Origin: Clostridia bacterium
GTDB taxonomy: Bacteria; Bacillota; Clostridia; Christensenellales; Borkfalkiaceae
Reading direction: 5' to 3'
NCBI GenBank assembly: GCA_017399035.1
Contig: JAFQEM010000027.1
Coordinates: forward strand, 1 to 49,563
DNA length: 49,563 bases
Within the stretch, counting starts at the first letter, position 1; each line of letters opens with the position of its first letter. Below, piece after piece: positions 8,298 through 16,090 of this stretch. Under the pieces are notes generated by a model. It searched no databases, was not told where the DNA came from, and saw only the letters and a list, made by a program, of their open reading frames with translations. The position numbers and the translations under genes are program-made.

Positions 8298-8612
8298 TTA
8301 TAACTCTTGTAAAACCTTTTTTATTTCTTCTTTTTCCATAAAGCCGTGTTTAGTTTGTTTAAGTTGTCCGTTAGAAAAGAACAAAAGTGTGGGAATAAGT
8401 TCAACCCTAAACTTAATTGCAAGTTGCATTTGCTCGTCAACGTTTACTTTGCAAACCTTAACTTTTCCATCAAGTTCTTCGGCTAACTCTTTGATAACGG
8501 GGGATAGTTTCATACAAGGTCCACACCAAGTTGCCCAAAAATCAACAACTACGGGTATTTGAGAATTTAAAACTTCACTTTCAAAATTTTCTTTTGTTAT
8601 AATAACTTCCAT
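8298..8612 (-). CDS. trxA: Thioredoxin
   Basis: 104 residues, the classic single-domain length. The redox site is WCGPC (29-33) in FWATWCGPCMKLSP, and the cis-proline lies in VELIPTLLFF. It reduces disulfides in cytoplasmic enzymes. AGGAGAAA lies just upstream of the start. A gene with the three CxC pairs of ferredoxin:thioredoxin reductase lies upstream on the same strand (9010-9207), beyond a block of hairpin repeats. The two may form a redox pair driven by ferredoxin, which would fit an anaerobe that carries PFOR. Confidence 0.96.
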   Translation of the reverse strand: MEVIITKENFESEVLNSQIPVVVDFWATWCGPCMKLSPVIKELAEELDGKVKVCKVNVDEQMQLAIKFRVELIPTLLFFSNGQLKQTKHGFMEKEEIKKVLQEL

Positions 8613-8646
8613 ATTTTTCTCCTAAATATTAGCGATTTTTAAATGT

Positions 8647-9012
8647 ATAAAATTTAAAACACAAGTCAGACGTGAAAAACGAACAATTTATGCAGTGCGC
8701 GCACGTCTGTACGTAATCAAATAAATACGCAAGTTTTGCGCGTATCACGCCGTATTTTAAGCGTTTGTAAATGGGCTAGATGCAAGCAAGACAAGGAAAA
8801 CGAGTTTTTTCAAGGGCGCATACTTTTTGTATGTAACCGCTGAAAAACGCAAGTTTGACACAGTAATGCGCAGTAGATAAAACTACTATTAAACGGTTTA
8901 GATGCAAGTTGGGCTAGGCTCGACTGCGCAAAAAGATGAGATAGAACGCCTGTTCATCGAAGTTTTTTGCGCTAGACAGTAACGACGCCCAACGTAGCAG
9001 ATAAGCCGTTTA
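8647..9012. repeat. Dispersed hairpin repeat, copy B (three units)
   Basis: This fills the gap between trxA and the FTR-like gene. Unit B2 (8890-9012) is 123 bp and matches 3657-3779 base for base in length. Unit B1 (8768-8889) matches 3532-3652. A degenerate unit (about 8647-8767) keeps the same order of landmarks (ACAAG, AGAC, GAAAACGA, GTACGTAA, ACGCAAGTTT). The hairpin of B1 is CATAC-TTTTT-GTATG where A1 has CGTAC-TTTTT-GTACG, again a compensated pair. The last TTA of B2 is the stop codon of the gene at 9010. Confidence 0.85.
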
Positions 9013-9207
9013 CTTTTGTTTGTAGTAAAGCATACAATGACAAAACCCTTCAAAATTTGGGTCGTCAACTTGCTCTTTAAATTCTTTGCACATACATTTA
9101 TATTCTTCTGACCGTGAAAGTCTGCAAGGGCAATATCCACCCGTGCGTTTTAAACCTTCTCGTATGGTTTTAACAACTTCTTTATCAGGATTTAACGTAA
9201 TTTTCAT
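9010..9207 (-). CDS. Ferredoxin:thioredoxin reductase catalytic-chain-like protein
   Basis: 65 residues with six cysteines in three CxC pairs: CPC (26-28), CMC (38-40) and CHC (56-58), in the context GGYCPCRLSRSEEYKC and GFCHCMLYYK. The FTR catalytic (beta) chain has the same three-pair pattern (CPC, CPC, CHC), binding a 4Fe-4S cluster next to an active disulfide. This protein lacks the N-terminal part of the roughly 110-residue plant/cyanobacterial form, and its middle pair is CMC. It probably passes electrons from ferredoxin to a thioredoxin; trxA lies downstream on the same strand. GGAGA precedes the start. The function in Clostridia is inferred. Confidence 0.8.
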   Translation of the reverse strand: MKITLNPDKEVVKTIREGLKRTGGYCPCRLSRSEEYKCMCKEFKEQVDDPNFEGFCHCMLYYKQK

Positions 9208-9217
9208 ATTCTCTCCT

Positions 9218-9490
9218 TTAGTGGTGTTTTTTATAAAAAATAATTCCTAAAATTATTTGAACTATTGATATTATTATTGCTATAGTTAAAGGTATTATAC
9301 CTAATTTATTGCCGTAATCAACAAGTAAAATTACCCCGTAAATTGCCAGCCCAAAAATTATAAATAGCATAATTATAGCAATCAACTTACCAAAAAATCT
9401 ATGCACTTTTGTAACGTTTTTTTCAGGAACTATCAACATCATAAGTTCCATATAAACTTCAAGCAAAATTTCAAAAAATAAATCCATCAT
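9218..9490 (-). CDS. Small two-helix membrane protein
   Basis: 90 residues. The N-terminus is amphipathic (MMDLFFEILLEVYMELMMLIVPEKN), followed by two membrane helices (about 36-56 and 64-83) and a short KKHH tail. It lies between the ZIP transporter and the FTR-like gene with gaps of 3 and 10 bases, so the three are probably co-transcribed. The start could be either of the two adjacent ATG codons. I recognise no named family. Confidence 0.7.
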   Translation of the reverse strand: MMDLFFEILLEVYMELMMLIVPEKNVTKVHRFFGKLIAIIMLFIIFGLAIYGVILLVDYGNKLGIIPLTIAIIISIVQIILGIIFYKKHH

Positions 9491-9493
9491 ATT

Positions 9494-10255
9494 TTATCCC
9501 AACAAAACGTCAAACGCAAGCATTAAGCAAAATCCTATAAGCAGTGCGTAAGTAGAGCCACGCTGACTGCCGTGCGCGTGCGTTTCAGGTATCATTTCAT
9601 CACTTATAACGTAGAGCATTGTTCCGCCTGCAAAAGCCAAAGCATACGGCAATATTGCAGATGCAACGGTTACGGCAAAATAACCTATAAACGTTCCTAT
9701 AACTTCAACTAAACCTGTAAGTGATGCATATAAAAAGGTGCGTTTTTTTGAAATTCCCGCAGCGAGCATAGGTCCTATAATAACCATACCTTCGGGAATA
9801 TTTTGAAGAGCAATACCACCGGCAATAAGTAATGCCTCGTTGACGTTACCTGAACCAAATCCAACGCCTGCCGCAATGCCTTCAGGTAAATTATGTATTC
9901 CTATTGCTAAAACAAAAAGCATCACTTTTGCAACTTTGCCTGAATTACAATGCTTTTCACAATCAACGCCGTTCATTTCGTGTTGGTGGGGAACAAATTT
10001 ATCAATTAAATTAAGACACAACGCCCCTAAAAAAATGCCTAGAACAGTTATTAAAATACCAACTATTCCACCGCCACCGTATTCCACGGCAGGCAATATA
10101 AGTCCAAGCACCGCGGCTGCAAGCATAACACCTGCCGCAAACGACAAAACGATATCGCTAAATTTGTGTGAAATATTTTTAAATATAAAACCTATTATTG
10201 CGCCTATCAGCGTTGCTCCACCAACGCCAAGCGCAGTTAATAAAACAATTTCCAT
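9494..10255 (-). CDS. ZIP-family divalent metal transporter
   Basis: 253 residues, eight predicted membrane helices. Signature metal-site motifs are present: HNLPEG (121-126) in helix 4 and QNIPEG (151-156) in helix 5. The latter has Gln where many members have His. A loop with HQHEMNGVDCEKHC (90-103) offers extra His/Cys ligands, and another His pair (THAHG) follows later. ZIP proteins import Zn, Fe or Mn into the cytoplasm; the metal cannot be decided here. AAGGAAGG lies 7 bases before the ATG. It leads a three-gene minus-strand group with the small membrane protein and the FTR-like gene. Confidence 0.9.
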   Translation of the reverse strand: MEIVLLTALGVGGATLIGAIIGFIFKNISHKFSDIVLSFAAGVMLAAAVLGLILPAVEYGGGGIVGILITVLGIFLGALCLNLIDKFVPHQHEMNGVDCEKHCNSGKVAKVMLFVLAIGIHNLPEGIAAGVGFGSGNVNEALLIAGGIALQNIPEGMVIIGPMLAAGISKKRTFLYASLTGLVEVIGTFIGYFAVTVASAILPYALAFAGGTMLYVISDEMIPETHAHGSQRGSTYALLIGFCLMLAFDVLLG

Positions 10256-10371
10256 TTGAAACCTTCCTTAAAAATATTTTACCACATAAAATATACGTTT
10301 TGCAAGTTAAAAATGATTATTGCTTTTTATTTTATACTCTCTTGCTTTTAACTTTTTTATTTAAAATAATA

Positions 10372-10409
10372 AAACACACAAATAACAATAACTTGCTAAT
10401 TGTGTGTTT
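10372..10409 (-). terminator. Terminator of the dnaN-jag operon
   Basis: Ten-base arms AAACACACAA and TTGTGTGTTT with an 18-base loop. On the minus strand the stem is followed by TATTATTTT. It sits just after the jag stop codon. Confidence 0.7.
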
Positions 10410-10416
10410 ATGATTT

Positions 10417-11244
10417 TTAATCTTTGAGGCTGTTTCCTAAATAAGTTCCAAAACTTATAGAGGTTTTCTTTTTAGTTTCGGTAAATCCACTTCCGCCTTT
10501 TTTACCACCACGTCCGTTTTTGAAGTTTCCTTTTCCGCCACGGCCACCTTTTGAACGAGAATCACGTCTGCCTTTTTGTTCAGTTTTATTTCTGCCTGCG
10601 TTATAAGGTTTTGCAAATTCGTCTTTATCGTTAGGAACTATAACTACGTAACGAGCAGGTTCTTTTCCATCACTTCTAGTGGTAACCGTTTGACTGTCTG
10701 ATAGAGCAGTGTGAATAATTCTTCTTTCAAACGGACTCATAGGTTCTAAAATAACTTCTCTACGCATTTGGGTTGCTTTTTCTTCTAACTTATGAGCAAG
10801 TTTTATCAAAGTTTCTTCACGCTTTTCTCTATAATTTTCACAATCAACAACAACTTTCTTATAATCTTTTCTTCCTATATTGAGTGCTGCGCCTGCTAAA
10901 GTTTGAATAGCGTCAAGAACTTCACCACGATAACCTATAACTGAAGAAGAATCTGTTGCCGTAAGCGTTATAACGGTGTTTTCGTCATCTTTAGTTAGGT
11001 TTGCAACAGCCTTTATGTCCATAATATCAATTATGCCTTGAACAAACTCAACGACGCTTTGCGCATCAATCTTTTTTTCAACTTGTTTTACTTCAATTTC
11101 AACAACTGCCTTTCCTTTAAGTCTTCCAAACAAACCCTTAATCGGTTCTTCAATAACGGTTATAACCGTATTTTCTTTGGTGGCGTTTAATTCTTTTAGG
11201 CCTAATTCTATCGCCTCGTCCACCGTTTTTGCTGTAAACTGCAT
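10417..11244 (-). CDS. jag: Jag/KhpB RNA-binding protein (SpoIIIJ-associated)
   Basis: 275 residues with the three Jag parts: an N-terminal Jag_N domain (1-50, AKTVDEAIELGLKEL ... GLFGRLKGKAVVE), a KH domain around VIGYRGEVLDAIQTLAG (about 118-135) and an R3H domain (ERRIIHTALSD ... RYVVIVP). The last 60 residues are a Gly/Lys/Arg-rich tail, a common RNA-contacting extension. KhpB pairs with KhpA to bind many transcripts and affects cell division and envelope synthesis in Gram-positives. It follows yidC by about 30 bases, as in B. subtilis spoIIIJ-jag. Confidence 0.93.
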   Translation of the reverse strand: MQFTAKTVDEAIELGLKELNATKENTVITVIEEPIKGLFGRLKGKAVVEIEVKQVEKKIDAQSVVEFVQGIIDIMDIKAVANLTKDDENTVITLTATDSSSVIGYRGEVLDAIQTLAGAALNIGRKDYKKVVVDCENYREKREETLIKLAHKLEEKATQMRREVILEPMSPFERRIIHTALSDSQTVTTRSDGKEPARYVVIVPNDKDEFAKPYNAGRNKTEQKGRRDSRSKGGRGGKGNFKNGRGGKKGGSGFTETKKKTSISFGTYLGNSLKD

Positions 11245-11274
11245 TTTTATTTCCTCCGTGCGCCTACTGCGCTA

Positions 11275-12924
11275 TTATTTAATCCTACCGCGAATATGCT
11301 TTTTATCCGCCTTACCTGAAAGAAAATCTGCATCTGGAGTGGTGTTTTTAGCCTTTTTAATTTCTTTCTTATCTTCTTTTACTTCTTCTTTCTTAACGTA
11401 AATTCTTCCTCTTACCGTTTGGTCTTTTTGATTTTTAGCCTGTTCTTTTTTGAACTTGGCGTCAACGATAAAGTTTATACCAAACGTTGTTGCCATACTT
11501 ATGCAAGAACTCAAAATAATGTAGATAGAAAATGCAGACGTATACATAAATGCAAACACACCCATCATTATAGGCATCATCCATTTCATCATCTTTTGAG
11601 TTTGCGCGCCTTGTCCGTCAACAGTTTGTAATTCGTTTTGAGCCTTTTGACTTTTACCCATAACAATTTGAGATAAAAGTGAAATTCCTGCGGTTAAAGC
11701 AACTAAAATAAAATATCCGTTTGGCGCGGTAACTTCTTCGTCAAGATGAGCAATAAGCGCTTTATAGCCGTCGTCAGTAATATTGTTTCCGGTATATTTA
11801 TGAGTGCTCTTAAATGCTGACCAGTTGCTTTCAACGGGATGTTTCATAGGGCTATCAGTTACCCAAATATTTTTAATCCAAAGGAAAGAAGATTGTTCTT
11901 CTCTATATTTTAACGCTGCCTTATAACTTTGAATATCTTGCAAGAAAGTTTTAACGTATTCTTCTTCGGTAACGTTTTCTATTTTAGTCCATTCGGTATT
12001 ATCTTTATTTTGTTCGTTTAACTGATTTATTCTTGCGTTTTCTTTATTAAACGCAGTTTTAAAATCGTCGCCCGCTGAATTTTTAAGTTGATTATTTACT
12101 TCACTTGCAAGGGCAGGGGCAACTAATATAGGTTCACTTGAACCATTTATTTCTTCTTTATATAAAATATTTTGCTGTGCGTTTTCACTCAAAGCATATT
12201 CTTTAACACTCCAAACGGGGTTACCGTCTTTAAGCGTATAACTTCTTCTATAAACAGAGTAACCGTTTTTAGTGTAAATTTCTAATTTATAAACGTTTTT
12301 CGTTGCGTCTTCGTTATGTGTAATACTAACATATTTCTTTGCAAAAATTGATGCCGTAATGTTTTCAATCTGTGCGTTTTCTTCATTTACGTTATCATCT
12401 AAAGCGTTAAGTTTTTGATAAATTTCGTTGTCTTTAACGGTAATTTCACCATTACCGTTGCTTATTATATAGTTTCCGTCAATATCAAATCCTGCATAAA
12501 CAACGTTGTTATAAGATTGACTCATATGATAAAAGTCCATCTTATTTTGATATTGAGAATAATCTGTAAACGCATTTATAGCAACGATAAATATAACCAA
12601 AGTTAAAATTGTTGGCAAGCACGCGCCAAACATAGAATAGCCGTTCTTTTTATAAAGCGCCATCATCTTTTGGTTATAAAGGTCTTTGTTGTCTGCATAT
12701 TGTTTTTGAAGTTTTTCAAGTTCAGGGCGCATCTCTTCCATTTTAAGAGAGTTTTTACGCATCGACGCTCTTGAAAAATAATCAAACGGCAAAGTTATAA
12801 GTTTCAATATAACGGTAAATAAAACTATACCTAACGCAATTGACGAACTTATTTTAACTAGCCAAATTATAATTTCAACTAAAAAACTGCCCACGGTAGG
12901 CATTGAAAAGTCTATAATATTCAT
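11275..12924 (-). CDS. yidC: Membrane protein insertase YidC with large external loop
   Basis: 549 residues, against about 250-330 for ordinary Gram-positive YidC. Core helix 1 lies at about 28-46 (FTVILKLITLP), followed by the charged cytoplasmic loop (SMRKNSLKMEEMRPELEKLQKQYAD), helix 2 at about 85-105, and helices 3-5 near 395-500 (GISLLSQIVMG ... MMKWMMPIMMGVFAFMYTSAFSIY). Between helices 2 and 3 is an extra exposed domain of about 280 residues. It is not in the E. coli P1 position, which precedes the core. Lys41 occupies the position of the groove arginine found in many homologues. The C-terminus is strongly basic. It sits between yidD and jag, with one base separating it from yidD. Confidence 0.95.
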   Translation of the reverse strand: MNIIDFSMPTVGSFLVEIIIWLVKISSSIALGIVLFTVILKLITLPFDYFSRASMRKNSLKMEEMRPELEKLQKQYADNKDLYNQKMMALYKKNGYSMFGACLPTILTLVIFIVAINAFTDYSQYQNKMDFYHMSQSYNNVVYAGFDIDGNYIISNGNGEITVKDNEIYQKLNALDDNVNEENAQIENITASIFAKKYVSITHNEDATKNVYKLEIYTKNGYSVYRRSYTLKDGNPVWSVKEYALSENAQQNILYKEEINGSSEPILVAPALASEVNNQLKNSAGDDFKTAFNKENARINQLNEQNKDNTEWTKIENVTEEEYVKTFLQDIQSYKAALKYREEQSSFLWIKNIWVTDSPMKHPVESNWSAFKSTHKYTGNNITDDGYKALIAHLDEEVTAPNGYFILVALTAGISLLSQIVMGKSQKAQNELQTVDGQGAQTQKMMKWMMPIMMGVFAFMYTSAFSIYIILSSCISMATTFGINFIVDAKFKKEQAKNQKDQTVRGRIYVKKEEVKEDKKEIKKAKNTTPDADFLSGKADKKHIRGRIK

Positions 12925-12925
12925 T

Positions 12926-13159
12926 TTAATATACCCATTTTTTTACGCTGTTTTTATCTGGAACGGGGTCAAACCCACCCTTACACCACGGTGTACATCT
13001 TAAAATTCTTTTAGCACCCAAAAAACACCCGACAAAAAAGCCGTGTTTTAATATTGCTTCCAGCGTATATTGCGAACAGGACGGAAAATACATACACGTC
13101 CCTTTTGATAAATATTTCTGATATAACCTTATCAGAAAAACGCCTAATTTTTTCAACAT
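12926..13159 (-). CDS. yidD: Membrane protein insertion efficiency factor YidD
   Basis: 77 residues with the family pattern LIRLYQKYLSKGTCMYFPSCSQYTLEAILKHG and, later, CTPWCKGGFDPVP. YidD is a small amphipathic protein at the inner face of the membrane that assists YidC-dependent insertion. It lies between rnpA and yidC with gaps of 6 and 1 bases, the conserved order in most bacteria. Confidence 0.96.
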   Translation of the reverse strand: MLKKLGVFLIRLYQKYLSKGTCMYFPSCSQYTLEAILKHGFFVGCFLGAKRILRCTPWCKGGFDPVPDKNSVKKWVY

Positions 13160-13165
13160 AGAATT

Positions 13166-13492
13166 TTATTTTAAAAAACCACCTTTTTTAAAAATATATC
13201 CCATACTCTCTTTAAAAAGGTTAAGCGTATATTCGTCTTTAACTTTCGGTATAAAAACAAAAAAGAAGTTTTGCCTAAAATTAGGAATAAAACTTCTAAA
13301 AGATTCCCTTAAAAGACGTTTAATTCTGTTTCTCTTAACGCTTCCGCCGTGTTTTTTACTCACGGCGAATCCTGCTTTAAGATTTTTTGACGGATAAAAA
13401 ATAACCGTCAGTTCAAATGAAAAAAGTCTTTTACCTTTATTGAAAACAAGATTGAAATCTTTTTCTTTCTTTAACCTGTAATCAAAGGTCAT
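13166..13492 (-). CDS. rnpA: Ribonuclease P protein component
   Basis: 108 residues, basic and of family size. The hallmark RNR-type motif is visible as SVKRNRIKRLLRESFR (about 50-65), with the central-cleft residues FDYRLKKEKDF and VFNKGKR before it. It binds the RNase P RNA, whose 3' end is at positions 1-46 of this window, and helps process pre-tRNA 5' ends. It follows rpmH at a normal 14-base spacing. Confidence 0.96.
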   Translation of the reverse strand: MTFDYRLKKEKDFNLVFNKGKRLFSFELTVIFYPSKNLKAGFAVSKKHGGSVKRNRIKRLLRESFRSFIPNFRQNFFFVFIPKVKDEYTLNLFKESMGYIFKKGGFLK

Positions 13493-13506
13493 TCTCTCTT
13501 ACCTAA

Positions 13507-13641
13507 TTATGCAGAAAGTTTATGACGACCTTTATTACGTCTTCTCTTCAAAACGTTTTTACCTGAACGGGTTTTCATTCTTTTTCTGAACCCGTGAACT
13601 TTGCTAGTTTGTCTCTTTTTAGGTTGGAAAGTTTGTTTCAT
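13507..13641 (-). CDS. rpmH: 50S ribosomal protein L34
   Basis: A 44-residue protein read directly from the minus strand: [20 protein letters not shown], then [20 protein letters not shown], then KLSA. It matches L34 from end to end (TFQPKKR ... HGFRKRM ... GRKVLKRRRAKGR). GAAAGGAG lies upstream of the ATG. It is the first gene of the rpmH-rnpA-yidD-yidC-jag series and is usually next to dnaA; here dnaN is the upstream neighbour instead. Confidence 0.98.
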   Translation of the reverse strand: MKQTFQPKKRQTSKVHGFRKRMKTRSGKNVLKRRRNKGRHKLSA

Positions 13642-13724
13642 TTTATTTTTCTCCTTTCTTAATGAAGTATTTTTTTGTTTTTGCTATACTATTGTATAGA
13701 TATTTTTTATTTTTGTCAATTATT

Positions 13725-14825
13725 TTAAGCGTTTATTCTTACAGGTAACAGTAAATATAAAAATCCGTCGTTACCAACTGACGTAATAACGCAGGGGTCT
13801 ATTGCAGAATTTAAGTTCAAATTGATAAATTCTTCACCGGATATTTTTAAATATTCCGCTAAATATTTTCCGTTAAACGCAATAGATATATCTTTACCAG
13901 AAAGGTTTACGGGTATATTTTCGTTTACCGTTCCTATTTCAGATTTTGCCAAAACGTTCATTCCATCTTCTTTAATATCCATTTTAACAACGTTATATCT
14001 ATCGTTTCTAACAACTATCGACGCTCTTTCAATACTAGTTAAAAGCGCTTGCTTATTCACGGTTACAATATTAGAAAAGTTTGTGGGAAGAATATGGTTA
14101 TATTTAACGAACTCACCCTCAATCAATCTAGATATAAGAGTTGTGTTTTCAACTTGTACGAAAAGCGTATTTTTTTGAAGAATAACTTTTAGTTTATTTT
14201 CGTCTTTATCTAAAAGCCTTATAATTTCTTGCAATGCGCGCGCAGGTATAACAACTTTCATATCACCGCTTGCGTCAACTTGTTTTTTAACAACCGCCAT
14301 TCTAAACCCGTCTAGCGCAACGCTTGTCAATTCACCGTCTTTAATTTCAAACAAGCAACCCTTTAAGATAGGTCTGCTATCGTCAGAAGAACAAGCAAAA
14401 ACCGTTCTTTCAACAACACTCTTAAAATCTGCCTGTGAAATTTCAAAATAATTAACTTCTTCTTCCTTTTCTATTTTAGGAAAGTTTTCCGCAGGGAAAA
14501 CTTGCAATTCACTTTCAGAATCAGAATATTTAATTTGCAACTGACCGTCGTAAAGGCGGCAGAGTTCAACCTGTTCTTTTTCAAGTTTTTTAGCAAATTC
14601 TACAAAATATTTACCAACGACAACTGTTTCACCTTCCATTAAAACGTCTGCTTTAATTTTCTTTTCAATGGTTAGTTCCATATCGGTTGCAAGTAGAGTA
14701 AGACTATCTCCCTTTGCCGTAATTTTTATCCCTTCTAAAACAGGGTTTGCAGATTTTACTGAAAGTGCTTTACTTACCTTAAGCACAGCATCTGATAAAT
14801 CAAGACCGTCGCAAATAAGTTTCAT
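13725..14825 (-). CDS. dnaN: DNA polymerase III beta sliding clamp
   Basis: 366 residues in three similar clamp domains; the dimer encircles DNA and tethers polymerase III. Recognisable segments are MKLICDGLDLSDAVLKVSKA at the start, VPARAL-like VIPARALQEIIRLL in the middle and the terminal YLLLPVRI. I start at the ATG at 14825 because GGGAGAA lies 6 bases before it. The frame extends to an ATG at 14840 that forms part of that ribosome site and would add MGELK. Its neighbours are rpmH downstream and the oriC candidate upstream. Confidence 0.97.
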   Translation of the reverse strand: MKLICDGLDLSDAVLKVSKALSVKSANPVLEGIKITAKGDSLTLLATDMELTIEKKIKADVLMEGETVVVGKYFVEFAKKLEKEQVELCRLYDGQLQIKYSDSESELQVFPAENFPKIEKEEEVNYFEISQADFKSVVERTVFACSSDDSRPILKGCLFEIKDGELTSVALDGFRMAVVKKQVDASGDMKVVIPARALQEIIRLLDKDENKLKVILQKNTLFVQVENTTLISRLIEGEFVKYNHILPTNFSNIVTVNKQALLTSIERASIVVRNDRYNVVKMDIKEDGMNVLAKSEIGTVNENIPVNLSGKDISIAFNGKYLAEYLKISGEEFINLNLNSAIDPCVITSVGNDGFLYLLLPVRINA

Positions 14826-14840
14826 TTTTAGTTCTCCCAT

Positions 14841-15409
14841 TTTACTTTCAAAACTTGTTTATAAGTTATACTTAAAAGTTTATAAAAGTAAATTTTTAAA
14901 AAAGCAAGTTTATAACTATTATATTATATCCTATAACCGTTAAAAAATCAAGAAAAATCCCTTTCTATATAATAATTTAAATAAATATATTTATTTAGTT
15001 TGTTATTTTTTTTTATTATCCGTTTGTTAGAAAAATTATAAATTTCTAACGCCAGAGATATTTTTTTATTTGTTATTGTTTATTTATTATTTTATTTATT
15101 TTAAAAAAGTAGTATTATTAGTATGCAAAGTTAAATTGTGCATAAGCGGTTAAAAGGCAGTGTTTTACAAATGAATTGTTTGTTAAATAAAAGTTGACTG
15201 ATTGTAAATATAAAGTTAAATAAAAAGAAAATAGTTGATAAATATATTTTAAAACCATATTAAATTTTGAAAGTAATTATTAAACTGCAATATTTTATAT
15301 AAAAAGCGGTAAAACAAAAACTTATTTACAAAGATATTAACTTTGTTAAATTCTCAAAGTTAATAAAAAATTATTTGTTAATATTTTATTTTTATGCTAT
15401 ACTTTTTCT
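14841..15409. other. oriC: Candidate chromosomal origin of replication (oriC)
   Basis: A gene-free, extremely AT-rich gap between divergent dnaN and rsmG. A 40-bp T/A tract (15061-15103) is followed by five 3-base units TAG-TAT-TAT-TAG-TAT (15110-15124), a GC pair, and TGTGCATAA (15137-15145), the complement of a TTATGCACA DnaA box. The order tract, trios, GC and box matches the unwinding module described for B. subtilis. A second, weaker box (TTATTTACA) lies at 15322-15330. Genes on both sides point away from the gap. Confidence 0.7.
15375..15403 (+). promoter_or_regulatory. rsmG promoter, predicted leaderless start
   Basis: TTGTTA (15375-15380), 17-bp spacer, TATACT (15398-15403) with an extended-10 TG (15395-15396). 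The rsmG ATG is only seven bases after the -10 box, exactly where transcription should begin, and no ribosome site is present. Confidence 0.7.
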
Positions 15410-16090
15410 ATGAGAAATTTATTTATAAACTACAACGTAAATATTACTGACGAGCAATTTGAAAAGTTTGAAAAATATTACGAATTGCTTGTTTTTTACA
15501 ATGAAAAATTTAATATAACGAACATAACTGAAAAAAGAGAAGTTTTCGTTAAACATTTTATTGACAGTATTTTGGGTGTTGATAAGATTTGTGGAAAAAC
15601 GCTTATCGACGTAGGTTCTGGCGGTGGATTTCCCGCAATACCTATAAAAATAATGAAAGATGATTTAACAGTTACTATGCTTGAGGCAACGGGAAAGAAG
15701 TGTAATTTTTTAAACGCCGTTATAAAAGAACTTAACTTAAAAAATATTTGCGTTATAAACGGCAGGGCAGAAGATTTAGCAAAAGACGTTAAGTATAGAG
15801 AAAATTTTGACGTTTGCACTGCGCGCGCTGTTGCAAGGCTTAACACTTTGTGTGAATATTGTATGCCGTTTGTTAAAGTTGGTGGAACTTTCGTTTCTTA
15901 TAAAGCCAACGCTCAAGAAGAATTAAAAGAGGCTGAAAGCGCAATAAAAATTTTGGGCGGTAAAATTAAAGACGTTTATAACTATAATTTAGAAGATGCA
16001 AATAGAACGTTAATAAGTATTGAAAAAGTTTATAAAACGGATAAAAAATATCCAAGAGGAAACGGAAAGGAGCGTAAAAGTCCGCTGTGA
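15410..16090 (+). CDS. rsmG: 16S rRNA (guanine-527-N7)-methyltransferase RsmG
   Basis: 226 residues. It uses SAM to methylate G527 of 16S rRNA; loss causes low-level streptomycin resistance in other bacteria. Motif I is LIDVGSGGGFPAIPI (65-79) and the family segment NITNITEKREVFVKHFIDS is clear. It probably starts on a leaderless transcript (see promoter). The SLOG-family gene behind it overlaps its stop codon (GTGA), indicating translational coupling. It is the first plus-strand gene to the right of the oriC candidate. Confidence 0.96.
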   Translation: MRNLFINYNVNITDEQFEKFEKYYELLVFYNEKFNITNITEKREVFVKHFIDSILGVDKICGKTLIDVGSGGGFPAIPIKIMKDDLTVTMLEATGKKCNFLNAVIKELNLKNICVINGRAEDLAKDVKYRENFDVCTARAVARLNTLCEYCMPFVKVGGTFVSYKANAQEELKEAESAIKILGGKIKDVYNYNLEDANRTLISIEKVYKTDKKYPRGNGKERKSPL

